A stretch of 51,848 nt of DNA from Clostridiales bacterium (GTDB taxonomy: Bacteria; Bacillota; Clostridia; Lachnospirales; Lachnospiraceae). Location of the stretch: assembly GCA_021203365.1 (NCBI GenBank), contig JAJQBI010000064.1, forward strand, positions 17,794 through 69,641. Direction: 5' to 3'. Each line of letters begins with the position of its first letter. Positions within the stretch are counted from its first letter, which is position 1. The notes beneath the pieces were generated by a model, which was not told where the DNA came from, did not search any database, and saw only the letters and a program-made list of their open reading frames with translations. Both the position numbers and the translations under genes were made by a program. Below are positions 33,793-42,901 of the stretch, in pieces.

Positions 33793-34592
33793 GCATTTTG
33801 CAGTACAGCTTTATGCAGCGGGCTTTTCTTGTGGGGATCCTGCTGGCGGTGATCACGCCCTGCATCGGAATGACGATTGTGCTCCGTCAGATGTCCATGA
33901 TTGGAGATGCCCTGTCCCACGCGTCCCTGGCGGGGGTGGCCATTGGTCTTCTTCTGGGAATCAATCCGGTGGTGGGCGCGATGGCTGTGTGTGTGGCAGC
34001 GGCTCTGGGAATTGAGGGGATCCGCAAGAAGCTTCCCCGTTATTCTGAGATTTCCATCGCGGTGATTATGTCCGCCGGGATCGGCCTGGCCGGTGTTCTG
34101 TCCGGTTTTGTGCCAAACAATGCGAATTTCAGCAGCTTCCTGTTTGGAAGTATTGTCTCTATCAGTACGCAGGAGATGGTTCTGGTGTGTGTGGTCAGCG
34201 TGCTGGTGCTTCTGGCTGTGTTTTTGCTGTATAAGGAGCTGTTCTATCTGGGCTTTGATGAGAATGCGGCCCGGATTTCCGGAGTTCCGGTGAAAAAGGT
34301 GAATATCGTCTTTATGATTCTGACCGCATTTACCGTATCTGTGGCCTCCCGGACTGTGGGTACTCTGATCGTTTCTTCCATGCTGGTGGTTCCCGTGGCC
34401 TGCGGCATGCAGATGGCGAAAAGCTACCGGAATGTGCTGTTTAGCGCCATCGGCGTGGCTGTGGTGACGACCGTTGCGGGCCTGACGATTTCCTATTATG
34501 TGGGCCTGAAGCCGGGAGGAACCATCGTGCTTCTGGAAGTGATATGGTTTGTGCTTGTCATTGTGGGGAAAAGCCTGCTGGGGAAAGAATAA
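33789..34592 (+). CDS. Metal ABC transporter permease
   Basis: 267 residues with about eight membrane segments, of the ZnuB/AdcB family. Family motifs include LRQMSMIGDALSHASLAGVAIG and VGTLIVSSMLVVPVA. ATG 33789 overlaps the previous stop by four bases (ATGA). Together with the two preceding genes it forms the metal uptake complex under the Zur-like operator. Confidence 0.9.
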   Translation: MSILQYSFMQRAFLVGILLAVITPCIGMTIVLRQMSMIGDALSHASLAGVAIGLLLGINPVVGAMAVCVAAALGIEGIRKKLPRYSEISIAVIMSAGIGLAGVLSGFVPNNANFSSFLFGSIVSISTQEMVLVCVVSVLVLLAVFLLYKELFYLGFDENAARISGVPVKKVNIVFMILTAFTVSVASRTVGTLIVSSMLVVPVACGMQMAKSYRNVLFSAIGVAVVTTVAGLTISYYVGLKPGGTIVLLEVIWFVLVIVGKSLLGKE

Positions 34593-34615
34593 TAACAAAA
34601 AGGAGGAAAATAATC

Positions 34616-35209
34616 ATGAAAAAGATTCTTGTGCTTGACGCCTGTGTCCGGCGGGAAGAGTCCCGGACAAGGCGGCTTATGGACCGGGCGGTGGAAATTT
34701 TATCCGGACTGCATCCGGACTGGGAATTTGAGACGCTGACTCTTATGGATCTGGACCTTAAATACCTGAACACAGAGTCGCTGAAAGCCAGAGATGCTCT
34801 TCTGGCGGAAAAAAAGTACGACGATCCGTTTTTTGATCTGGGCCGGCAGTTTGCCCGGGCGGATGGCGTGATCGTGGGTGCGCCGTTCTGGGATTTAAGC
34901 GTTCCTGCGGTTCTGAAGGTTTATATTGAGAATATTTCCGCGGACGGTGTGACCTTTGACAGCGGATCCGCCGGGCTTTATGGTCTGTGTAAGGGGCAGT
35001 GGATGCTGTTTCTAACCACAAGGGGCGGCCTCTGGGAAGGCGGCGATATGGAGATGGGCGGCCCCTATATGGAAGCCCTCTGTAAGTTCTTTGGAATTGA
35101 CCATTACTATCATGTGTATGCGGACGGCGTGGACGTGGCGAAGCTGGATGCGGAAAAAATTATGGAGGAGGCTCTGGAGAGAGTCGCCTGTGTATGCCGG
35201 GAGCTGTAG
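34616..35209 (+). CDS. NAD(P)H-dependent FMN oxidoreductase (flavodoxin-2 fold)
   Basis: 197 residues. Flavodoxin-fold features: KKILVLDACVRREESRTRRL (phosphate loop), GAPFWDLSVPAVLKVYIENI and FLTTRGGLW near the flavin site. These match the AzoR/NQO-like family that reduces quinones, azo dyes or nitro compounds. ATG at 34616 has AGGAGG upstream, 23 bases after the permease stop, with no terminator in between, so it might be cotranscribed with the metal operon. The physiological substrate is unknown. Confidence 0.82.
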   Translation: MKKILVLDACVRREESRTRRLMDRAVEILSGLHPDWEFETLTLMDLDLKYLNTESLKARDALLAEKKYDDPFFDLGRQFARADGVIVGAPFWDLSVPAVLKVYIENISADGVTFDSGSAGLYGLCKGQWMLFLTTRGGLWEGGDMEMGGPYMEALCKFFGIDHYYHVYADGVDVAKLDAEKIMEEALERVACVCREL

Positions 35210-35262
35210 AGAGGGTTACTATTCACAGCCGCTTCCCCTCACATGCGCAATCCCGCCTGCTT

Positions 35263-35691
35263 TTATCTGGTGAGCATGTTGTCCCAGACAATCCCGGCTG
35301 CCACCAGGAGGATTCCGAGGATTTTCCCGGGGCTGATGTTGTGGAAGGCGAAGGTGTCAAAGAGAACGCTGGCGGTGAGCTGCCCCACAAGGAGAAGAAT
35401 GGTGGATTCCATTACCTTCAGGTGGGAGAGGGTAGTCATGGAAATGAGGAAGGCCACAATACCAAAGACTCCGCCCAGGTACAGCCACCAGGGGGCTGCT
35501 GTGAATGCGTAAAGGTCGATCTGGAAGTGGGAGGAGATCAGGAGAAGGAACAGGGAAAGAACAGAGGCCACCACATAATTGACCAGGGAGCCGTTGTTCT
35601 TTCCCAGCACTTTCGTGCAGCGGTAGTTGATCATTTTTGAGATTACGGTGGCAAATCCGTTTACAAATGCCAGAGTCAGTACAAATGCCAT
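35263..35691 (-). CDS. DMT family transporter, YdcZ/DUF606 half
   Basis: 142 residues with five membrane segments (VNGFATVISKM, ASVLSLFLLL, LYLGGVFGIVAFLISM, ILLLVGQLTASVLFD, ILGILLVAAGI). The YdcZ/DUF606 group are half-size drug/metabolite transporters that usually occur as pairs and form hetero-dimers. Its partner is the next gene. The substrate is unknown. RBS AAGGAG. Confidence 0.85.
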   Translation of the reverse strand: MAFVLTLAFVNGFATVISKMINYRCTKVLGKNNGSLVNYVVASVLSLFLLLISSHFQIDLYAFTAAPWWLYLGGVFGIVAFLISMTTLSHLKVMESTILLLVGQLTASVLFDTFAFHNISPGKILGILLVAAGIVWDNMLTR

Positions 35692-35790
35692 AATGGTCGC
35701 TCCTTCTGAATATAGAAAGCCTGTTATAACGGTCAGGCTGTGGGAATTCCTTTTTCATATTTATCTCTGCCGCCGGAATGAAGCAGCCGG

Positions 35791-36213
35791 TCAGGACAGG
35801 TTTATAACAATCAGTCCGGCGAGGATCAGAAGAAAACAGGGAATTCTTTTTTTGTTAAAGGGAACCCGCGGGATGCCGAACCATCCGAAATGGTCAATCA
35901 CCGCGGAGGTCAGCATCTGACCGGTGACGGAAAGACAGGTCATGTAGGAGGCGCCGATGATTCCGATACAGTAGCTGGATACGACCACCAGGAGAATACC
36001 GAAAAAACCCGCAGAGTACAGATACCAGGGCATTCCTGTGATTTTCAGCTTTTCATGGGTAAAGATCTTCATATAAAGGATGAGCAGAAGTCCTCCGATG
36101 GCGTGGACAACCAGGCTCATGCCGAACATTCCAAGATAGTCGGAGATCATTCCATTCAGGCTTGCCATGGCAGCCTGACAGGCTCCGGCGATGAGAGTCA
36201 GAATTACGTACAT
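35791..36213 (-). CDS. DMT family transporter, YdcZ/DUF606 half (partner)
   Basis: 140 residues, five membrane segments, clearly related in layout to the downstream gene at 35263-35691 (WYLYSAGFFGILLVVVSSYCIGIIGASYMTC versus WWLYLGGVFGIVAFLIS). The pair likely makes a two-subunit transporter. A short gap of 99 bases separates them and both read leftwards. The RBS is a run of five G before the ATG. Confidence 0.85.
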   Translation of the reverse strand: MYVILTLIAGACQAAMASLNGMISDYLGMFGMSLVVHAIGGLLLILYMKIFTHEKLKITGMPWYLYSAGFFGILLVVVSSYCIGIIGASYMTCLSVTGQMLTSAVIDHFGWFGIPRVPFNKKRIPCFLLILAGLIVINLS

Positions 36214-36475
36214 AGTTTCCCCCTTCTTTTTTTAAAAGCATATATTATCACAGAGAGAAAAGTGAATCAAGCCTTTGTCTGCAAAAAATCAGAACTTCGG
36301 TTACTGTGAACAGGTGCGAACTTCAGAGGAAGGTATGTGTTGGCCGGGTGAAGGCAGGCGGCAGATGCGTCATAGATGGCAGTCTGTGGGAAAAGCTGCT
36401 TTTAACAGAGGATTCTTTGTGGTAAAATAATGCCAGAGATGCAGATGACAGACGAATACAGGAAAGGAGAATCGC

Positions 36476-37411
36476 ATGAAACAAATTCTTGTAATTGGGA
36501 GTCTGAACATGGATTGTGTGATCGATGTGCCTGTCATGCCCAAGGCGGGCGAAACCATTTCCGGAACCGGACTGGCACTGATTCCGGGCGGAAAGGGCGC
36601 CAATCAGGCCTACGCCGTTGGAAAGCTGGGCGGCCGGGTGGGTATGATCGGTGCGGTGGGACAGGACGCGCATGGGGAAGCCCTGCTTGAGAATCTTTGC
36701 TCGGTGGGCGTAGATGTGAGCGGAGTCGGTGTGATCAAGGGGGTACCTACCGGACAGGCCTATATTACGGTGGATGCGAATGGAGAGAATTCCATAATTA
36801 TCCTTGCCGGAACCAACGGCCGGGTGGACCGGGGGATGATCGACCGGAACCTTTCCCTGCTTGAGGCGTGTGACATTGTGATCCTGCAGCTGGAGATCCC
36901 GGTGGACACTGTGGAGTATGCGAAGAACCTTGCGGTAAATATGGGAAAAACGGTGATTCTGGACCCGGCGCCCGCGGTAGCCGGGCTTCCGGACCGCTTC
37001 TGGCAGGGCGTGGATTATGTGAAGCCCAATGAGACAGAGCTGGCGATTCTCACCGGAAAAGAGATTCAGACCAGGGAGGACCTCCTGGCCGGAGCCAGAG
37101 TCATGCTGGAAAAGGGTGTGAAAAATGTTCTGGTCAGTCTTGGGGGAAAGGGATGTCTTCTGGTAACCGGGGAGAGAGAGGCTTTTTTTGCCGCAAACAG
37201 GGTAAAGGCGGTGGACACCACGGCCGCGGGCGACTGTTTTACGGCGGCCTTTGGTCTGGCTCTGAGTCAGGGAAGAAGTGTGGATGAGGCGATCGGCCTT
37301 GGACAGAGGGCGTCTGCCATTGCGGTTACCCGAAAAGGCGCGCAGACATCCATTCCCGCGATGAGAGAAGTGGAAGAGTTCTGTCCTCTGTCCGGAGAAG
37401 AGGAAAATTAA
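36476..37411 (+). CDS. rbsK: Ribokinase
   Basis: 311 residues of the PfkB family. GGKGANQA (residues 38-45) binds ribose, and DTTAAGDCF holds the catalytic base Asp253. It phosphorylates D-ribose to ribose 5-phosphate. ATG follows AAAGGAG. A weak promoter (TTTAAC, 16 bases, TAAAAT at 36423-36428) lies upstream. It begins the nucleoside-salvage stretch. A palindrome (GGAAAATTAATTTTCC, 37402-37417) spans its stop codon. Confidence 0.9.
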   Translation: MKQILVIGSLNMDCVIDVPVMPKAGETISGTGLALIPGGKGANQAYAVGKLGGRVGMIGAVGQDAHGEALLENLCSVGVDVSGVGVIKGVPTGQAYITVDANGENSIIILAGTNGRVDRGMIDRNLSLLEACDIVILQLEIPVDTVEYAKNLAVNMGKTVILDPAPAVAGLPDRFWQGVDYVKPNETELAILTGKEIQTREDLLAGARVMLEKGVKNVLVSLGGKGCLLVTGEREAFFAANRVKAVDTTAAGDCFTAAFGLALSQGRSVDEAIGLGQRASAIAVTRKGAQTSIPAMREVEEFCPLSGEEEN

Positions 37412-37480
37412 TTTTCCGAATTGCGAAAAAAGTGTGGAATTTTCTCATCGGATATAGTAAGATATTCTTTATAAGCACAG

Positions 37481-37561
37481 AGATGTGCGCAGGATGTATA
37501 AAAACAATCGTCGGGGCGGAAGCTGTTTGTCCATAATAACGATTCTGGTCTGCGCACATTT
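37481..37561 (+). ncRNA. Nested-hairpin leader RNA, candidate riboswitch
   Basis: An outer 10-bp perfect stem (ATGTGCGCAG, 37483-37492, with 37550-37559, extended by two weaker pairs) encloses an asymmetric internal loop (13 bases including TATAAAAAC on the left, CTGGT on the right). An inner 6-bp stem (AATCGT, 37506-37511, with 37539-37544) caps a 27-base loop. It lies 60 bases before the start of the ADP-ribosylglycohydrolase gene. Two stems around a conserved-looking internal loop resembles small metabolite riboswitches. I do not recognise a known class with certainty. A DNA operator is the alternative. Confidence 0.5.
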
Positions 37562-37619
37562 GGATGGATCCCGTCATTTTTGCATCAGAGGTGTTTTACA
37601 TGAGGATGGGAGGAATGAT

Positions 37620-39032
37620 ATGAGAGCATGGGAGAGAACCCAGGAGCTGTTCTGGAACGCCAGGCCGGTGGTTCGAAGTGCGGAGGAACAGACATGGACG
37701 GAAAATGTGGATACCTCCGAGTTCTACGATGGGAACCTGTCTCTGGACTGGGGGAGCGCGGTACCGGGGTCAGGGGCTCCGGAATGGATTATGGCCGCGG
37801 CTGTGCAGGCCCTGGAGAACCGCGGGTATCGGGTGAGTGAGAAGGGCAATGCACTTCTGGATCAGGGACTTGCGGCGTATCAGCGGAAGGATTTCGTGAC
37901 GCTGCATCAGGTTTCGGCCCTTCTTCGCAGAGAGTTGTCCTGCGCTGTAAGGGATGAGACTTCTTCCTATTGGAACTATACATATTATACGTCATTTTCT
38001 CAGTATGAGAAGGCCGTGGAATTTCCGGAGAGGATTCCGGTGGATGTACGCGCACCGGAGTTTCGGGACAGGATATATGCCGGCTGGCTTTCCCAGCTGA
38101 TCGGCGGAGCCATGGGGACCATGGTGGAGGGATATACCTCCGCCAGCCTTTATCAGGCCTTCGGAGATGTGTATGGATATCTTCGGGAGCCGAATACATA
38201 CAACGATGATCTGACTTATGAGCTGGCCTTCCTGGATGCTTTTTCCCGGAAAGGATATGTCGTTACATCGGAGGACATTGCCCTTGCGTGGGTGGGGCTG
38301 ATCCCCTGCGGCTGGTCCGCGGAGGAATTTGCCCTCCGGAATATTAAAAACGGAATTTTTCCGCCGGTGAGCGGCACCCATGACAATCCGTTTAACGAGT
38401 GGATCGGCGCGCAGATGCGGGGCGGCATCTGTGGAATGGCTGCGCCGGGAGACCCTTATGTGGCTGCGAAGCTTGCCTGGACAGACGGGGAGGTTTCCCA
38501 TGCCAACAACGGAATCCTGGGGGAGGTATTCAACGCGGTGATGACCTCACTGGCTTTCGTTGAAAGGGATATGACATCCCTGGTGGATCAGGCGATGGCT
38601 CTGATCCCGAAGGACAGCGAATATTATTCCGTCCTCTCTTACGCAAGGGAATGCTGCCGCAGATATGGGACCTGGAAGGAAGCCCTGGCGGACTGCAGTG
38701 AGAAATACAGAAAATATAACTGGATCCATGCCTACCCCAATGCCTGCTGTGAGATTATTGCACTTCTCTATGGCGGCGGTGATTATCGGGAGACTCTTCA
38801 CATTATCACCATGTGCGGGTTTGACGTGGACTGCAACGCAGGTATGATTATGCCTCTGCCTGCTCTGAATCAGGGAATGAGTATTATTCCAAAGGATCTG
38901 GTTCATCCGGCTTTTTCCCGGATCGCTTCTTATATGAGAGGCCGGTATCGGGAGATAGATCTGGAGGATCTGGTGGATGATACTTGCAGCACAATAAATA
39001 AATTCCAAAATAATAAGGAGGAAGACACATGA
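37620..39032 (+). CDS. ADP-ribosylglycohydrolase family protein
   Basis: 470 residues. ATG 37620 has GGGAGG upstream; the longer open frame overlaps the leader RNA. Two metal-binding motifs are seen: NDDLTYE (Asp196, Asp197) and GFDVDCNAG (Asp402, Asp404). These fit the dimagnesium fold that cleaves N- or O-glycosidic bonds to ADP-ribose. The N-terminal 150 residues are extra and may give other specificity. Its place between ribokinase and a BmpA-type nucleoside ABC system suggests that it frees ribose or base from an imported ribosyl compound rather than reversing protein ADP-ribosylation. Stop and next start overlap (ATGA). Confidence 0.82.
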   Translation: MRAWERTQELFWNARPVVRSAEEQTWTENVDTSEFYDGNLSLDWGSAVPGSGAPEWIMAAAVQALENRGYRVSEKGNALLDQGLAAYQRKDFVTLHQVSALLRRELSCAVRDETSSYWNYTYYTSFSQYEKAVEFPERIPVDVRAPEFRDRIYAGWLSQLIGGAMGTMVEGYTSASLYQAFGDVYGYLREPNTYNDDLTYELAFLDAFSRKGYVVTSEDIALAWVGLIPCGWSAEEFALRNIKNGIFPPVSGTHDNPFNEWIGAQMRGGICGMAAPGDPYVAAKLAWTDGEVSHANNGILGEVFNAVMTSLAFVERDMTSLVDQAMALIPKDSEYYSVLSYARECCRRYGTWKEALADCSEKYRKYNWIHAYPNACCEIIALLYGGGDYRETLHIITMCGFDVDCNAGMIMPLPALNQGMSIIPKDLVHPAFSRIASYMRGRYREIDLEDLVDDTCSTINKFQNNKEEDT

Positions 39033-40156
39033 AGAAAAAAATGCTGGCAATCACACTGACGGCATCCATGCTGATGGGACTGGGCGTAGCCGCGGTTCCG
39101 GTTTACGCGGAGGACGACGGAGAGCCCTATAAGGCCGCTCTGCTTCTGAACGGAACTCTGGGAGACAAATCTTTCTTTGATTCTGCCAATGAAGGTCTTA
39201 CCGCGCTCCAGGAGGAACTGGGAGAGGACGTATTTACCTTTAAAGTAGAGCAGATGGGCGCCACCTCCGCGGATGAGTCCAACTGGGAGCCCACCCTGTA
39301 TGATTACTGCGATGACGGATCCTATGATGTAATCATCTGTGGAACCTATCAGATGCTGGATGCGCTGATCAACGCCTCCACGGATTATCCGGATCAGAAA
39401 TTTATTTATTTTGACGAGGCTTTTGATTTCTCCGCAGGCGGAGAGAATGTTTACAATGTAATGTATAAAGAGAACGAGGTTTCCTACCTGGTAGGAGCAG
39501 CCGCGGCTCTGATGACCATCGATGAGGATCTTGAGAAGGTAGATCCGTCCAACAGCATCATCGGATTCCTGGGCGGTATGGAAAACTCTGTTATCAAGGA
39601 TTTCCTGATTGGTTATGTGGAAGGCGCGCTGGCTGTAAACGAGGATATTCAGGTCGCCATCGCCTATGTGGGAGATTTCTATGACTCCGCATCCGGCAAG
39701 GATCTTGCCCTGGCACAGTATCAGAACGGCGTGGACGTTGGCTTTAACGTAGCCGGAAGTGCAGGCCTTGGACAGATTGAGGCAGCCGGCGACGCAGACA
39801 AGTATGCCTTTGGTGTAGACTCCGACCAGGCGGCTCTTCTTCCGGATTACGCGGAATATATTCCTACCTCCGCTCTGAAGAACGTTGGAAATTCCCTGAT
39901 CCGTGCCATCAAGCTTGATATGGAAGATGAGCTGGAGTATGGTGTGCTTGAGTATCTTGGACTTGCAGAAGACGGCGTAGACCTGGTTGAGGATGAGCAC
40001 TATGAGGAGATCGTTCCCGAGGATATCCGTGAGGTTGTTGCAGATCTGAAACAGCAGATCATCGACGGCGACATTGTGGTAGACACCACCCTTGGTGACA
40101 ATGCCATCAGCACAGAGGACTTTGATGCGATTATTGAGTCCGTGCAGCTGAAATAA
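39029..40156 (+). CDS. BMP family (BmpA-like) nucleoside-type ABC substrate-binding protein
   Basis: 375 residues. A signal peptide (MKKKMLAITLTASMLMGLGVAAVPVYA) precedes a periplasmic-type binding fold with BMP family features: LLLNGTLGDKSFFDSANEGL, YDVIICGTYQMLDAL, GFLGGMENSVIKDFLIGYVEGA and a YAFGVDSDQAAL strand. Family members bind nucleosides. As with the metal-binding protein in this window, the expected lipobox Cys is not there. It overlaps the preceding gene by four bases, with AAGGAGG 8 bases before its ATG. A terminator-like hairpin follows. Confidence 0.9.
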   Translation: MKKKMLAITLTASMLMGLGVAAVPVYAEDDGEPYKAALLLNGTLGDKSFFDSANEGLTALQEELGEDVFTFKVEQMGATSADESNWEPTLYDYCDDGSYDVIICGTYQMLDALINASTDYPDQKFIYFDEAFDFSAGGENVYNVMYKENEVSYLVGAAAALMTIDEDLEKVDPSNSIIGFLGGMENSVIKDFLIGYVEGALAVNEDIQVAIAYVGDFYDSASGKDLALAQYQNGVDVGFNVAGSAGLGQIEAAGDADKYAFGVDSDQAALLPDYAEYIPTSALKNVGNSLIRAIKLDMEDELEYGVLEYLGLAEDGVDLVEDEHYEEIVPEDIREVVADLKQQIIDGDIVVDTTLGDNAISTEDFDAIIESVQLK

Positions 40157-40190
40157 TTTCATAACGAACAGAAAACTCTGAAAAAACACG

Positions 40191-40222
40191 AGGGTGTGCG
40201 TTTGAGCGCACACCCTTTATTC
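40191..40222 (+). terminator. Hairpin between binding protein and ATPase (likely attenuator)
   Basis: AGGGTGTGC pairs with GCACACCCT (40191-40216, loop TTTGA region), followed by a T-rich end. Such partial terminators let a binding protein be made in excess of its transporter subunits. Confidence 0.75.
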
Positions 40223-40291
40223 CGCATATCCGCAGGCAGCTTTGGGGTCGTTATTTTGCCTGTCCGGGAAGAAAGGAAAGGGTGAGGGTGT

Positions 40292-41845
40292 TTGGATAAT
40301 CAGGTTGTTTTACAGATGAACCACATCATGAAGATCTACGGAAATGGTGTGGTTGCAAACGAGGATGTGTCGCTGGAGCTTCGGAAGGGAGAGATTCATG
40401 CCCTCCTGGGAGAGAACGGAGCGGGAAAAAGCACACTGATGAAGGTGCTTTTCGGAATGGAGGCTCCGGACCAGGGCGAGATTCTGCTGAACGGGAATCC
40501 CGTGACGATCCGGTCGCCGCAGGACGCCATCAGCAAGGGGATTGGAATGGTGCATCAGCACTTTATGCTGGTGCCGTCGCTTACAGTTGCGGAAAACATT
40601 ATTCTGGGCGTTGCGCCGAAAAAGGGCATCTTTATCGACTCGGATAAGGCCGTGAAGGAAGCACAGAAAATCGCGGAGGAATACAATTTTGACGTCAATG
40701 TAACCGATCGGGTGGAGGAGATCCCGGTGGGTCTGAAACAGAAGGTGGAGATTCTGAAGGCGCTTTACCGGGGGGCGGAGATTCTGATCCTGGATGAGCC
40801 CACGGCTGTGCTTACACCTCAGGAGACGGAGGAGCTTTTCGTTCAGCTTAAAAAGCTGAAGGAAAAGGGACATACCATTATTTTTATTTCCCATAAGCTG
40901 GATGAGATTAAGAAGATCTGCGACCGGGCATCTATTATGCGAAATGGAAAGAGCATGGGAACCTATGAGGTGGCGGATATCACCACACAGGAGATGTCCA
41001 GGCTGATGGTGGGCCGGGAGGTTTCTCTGACCTTTGACAAAAACGAACAGCATCTTACAGAGGATGTTCTGATGAAGGTGCGGAATCTTACGGTTCATAA
41101 TTCCCAGGGTGTTCTGAAGGTGGATGATCTTTCCTTTGATCTCAAGGGCGGAGAGATTCTGGGAATCGCAGGTGTGGAAGGAAACGGGCAGACGGAGCTG
41201 ATCAACACACTCACGGGACTGAATAAAAAATACAGGGGAACCGTGGAAATCAAGGGGAAGGATATCGCGAAGTTTTCCATTGAAGATATTCGCTCCCTGA
41301 GCCTGGCTCATATTCCGGAAGACCGTATGGCCTCCGGCTGTGCGGGAAATCTGACCATTCAGGAAAATCTGTTTTCCAACCAGTATAAGGATCGGAAATA
41401 TTCCGGGCGTCTGCTTCTGAAGCCCAGGGCGATTGAGAAGCGCAGTGACGAGCTGATCAAGGAGTTTCTCATCAAGTGCAGATCCAGGAAACAGAATGTG
41501 GCCATGCTTTCCGGCGGAAACATTCAGAAGGTGATTGTGGCCCGGGAATTTTCCACTTCACCGGACATCATCATTGCCAATCAGCCCACCCGTGGAATTG
41601 ACGTAGGAGCGGCCGCCTTTATCCGCCAGAGACTCCTGGAGTTCCGGGACGCAGGCTGTGCCGTGATTCTGGTCTCCGCGGACCTGACAGAAATTTTCTC
41701 CCTCAGCGACCGCCTGGCGGTTATGTATAAGGGGAAATTTGCAGGCTTCTTTACGGATGTGGAGAAGGTTTCTGAAGATGAGCTTGGCCAGCATATGCTT
41801 GGCATTAAGAAAGATGATGTATTGGAGGGTGTTCTGTATGAGTAG
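40292..41845 (+). CDS. Nucleoside-type ABC transporter ATP-binding protein (double ATPase)
   Basis: 517 residues with two ATPase domains, as in YufO/RbsA-like subunits. The first has Walker A GENGAGKST (40-48) and the LILDEPTAVL Walker B. The second has a variant Walker A (GVEGNGQTE) and LSGGNIQK signature. It starts at a TTG (40292) after GGGAAGAAAGGAAAGG; no ATG or GTG in frame lies nearer. It powers the two permeases encoded next. The stop overlaps the permease start by eight bases. Confidence 0.92.
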   Translation: MDNQVVLQMNHIMKIYGNGVVANEDVSLELRKGEIHALLGENGAGKSTLMKVLFGMEAPDQGEILLNGNPVTIRSPQDAISKGIGMVHQHFMLVPSLTVAENIILGVAPKKGIFIDSDKAVKEAQKIAEEYNFDVNVTDRVEEIPVGLKQKVEILKALYRGAEILILDEPTAVLTPQETEELFVQLKKLKEKGHTIIFISHKLDEIKKICDRASIMRNGKSMGTYEVADITTQEMSRLMVGREVSLTFDKNEQHLTEDVLMKVRNLTVHNSQGVLKVDDLSFDLKGGEILGIAGVEGNGQTELINTLTGLNKKYRGTVEIKGKDIAKFSIEDIRSLSLAHIPEDRMASGCAGNLTIQENLFSNQYKDRKYSGRLLLKPRAIEKRSDELIKEFLIKCRSRKQNVAMLSGGNIQKVIVAREFSTSPDIIIANQPTRGIDVGAAAFIRQRLLEFRDAGCAVILVSADLTEIFSLSDRLAVMYKGKFAGFFTDVEKVSEDELGQHMLGIKKDDVLEGVLYE

Positions 41846-42899
41846 TGCGAAAAGATTTGATATTTTGCGGACCTTACTTTCTGTTTTGATCGCCCTGGCC
41901 ATTTCCTTCCTGATTATCCTTTTTGTGAGTGACCAGCCTTTTGAGGCAATCAAATATCTGCTGATCGGTCCGTTTACCAGCAAGCGGAATCTGGGAACCG
42001 TGGTAGAGTCCATGATCCCCCTGATCTTTACGGGAACCGGCGTGTGTATTATGTTTTCCGCCAATCAGATCAACCTGGCCAGTGAGGGCGCCTTTCATGT
42101 GGGCGGCCTGGTAGCCTCCTGTGTGGCAATTTATGTCACGGCAGACTTTGTGTCTCCGGTTCTTGCTCTGGTCTGCGCGGGACTGGTAGGCGCACTGTTT
42201 ACTGCGATCCCGGCGGTTATGAAGATTACCACATCCACCAATGAAATGGTGTCTTCTCTGATGATCAACTACATAGCCCTGTATTTTGGAACCTATATGA
42301 TTAACAACGTGATCGGCGACCCGGCGGCCAGCACAGCTTCCTATGCGCTGAGTGATGCCTCTGAGCTGCCCACCCTGATCAGTGGAACCCGGGTACATCT
42401 GGGCATTGTGATCGCTCTTGTGGTGGCAGTTCTGGGATATTTTTTCCTGTATCGCACAAAGATTGGCTACGAGCTTCGACTCACCGGTGAAAACGGGGAA
42501 TTTGCCCGGTATTCAGGCATCAGCATTGTGAAGGTGGTTATGATCTCTCAGCTCCTGGGCGGATTTGTGGCCGGCCTGGGCGGCGGTGTGGAGATGCTCA
42601 GCCCGATTTATTCCCGCTTTACCTGGACCTCCCTCCTGGGCTATGGATGGGACGCCATTGTAATCTGTACCCTGTCCAAAAAGAACCCGCTGTATACCCC
42701 TCTGGCTGCGCTTTTCCTGGCTTATCTGCGCACGGGCGCTTCCATCATGGCCAGAAGAACCGATGTTTCTCTGGAGATCGTTCAGATTACCCAGGGAATT
42801 ATCATTCTCCTTGTTGTGGCGGAGCAGTTCCTGAGCAAGTATAAACACAGGATGATCGCGAAAGAATCCAAAGCGGCACTGAAAGAGGAGGAGGCATAA
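41838..42899 (+). CDS. ABC transporter permease 1, nucleoside type
   Basis: 353 residues, about eight to ten membrane segments, of the BPD_transp_2 family (YufP-like). ATG 41838 has TTGGAGGG upstream. Motifs include GTGVCIMFSANQINLASEGAFHVGG and TTSTNEMVSSLMINYIAL. It pairs with the next permease as a heterodimer. Confidence 0.92.
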   Translation: MSSAKRFDILRTLLSVLIALAISFLIILFVSDQPFEAIKYLLIGPFTSKRNLGTVVESMIPLIFTGTGVCIMFSANQINLASEGAFHVGGLVASCVAIYVTADFVSPVLALVCAGLVGALFTAIPAVMKITTSTNEMVSSLMINYIALYFGTYMINNVIGDPAASTASYALSDASELPTLISGTRVHLGIVIALVVAVLGYFFLYRTKIGYELRLTGENGEFARYSGISIVKVVMISQLLGGFVAGLGGGVEMLSPIYSRFTWTSLLGYGWDAIVICTLSKKNPLYTPLAALFLAYLRTGASIMARRTDVSLEIVQITQGIIILLVVAEQFLSKYKHRMIAKESKAALKEEEA

Positions 42900-42901
42900 T
42901 T

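Noticed and set aside
38930-40213. 427-residue minus-strand frame opposite the BmpA-like gene
   Set aside because: Antisense shadow produced by codon bias; no family recognised.
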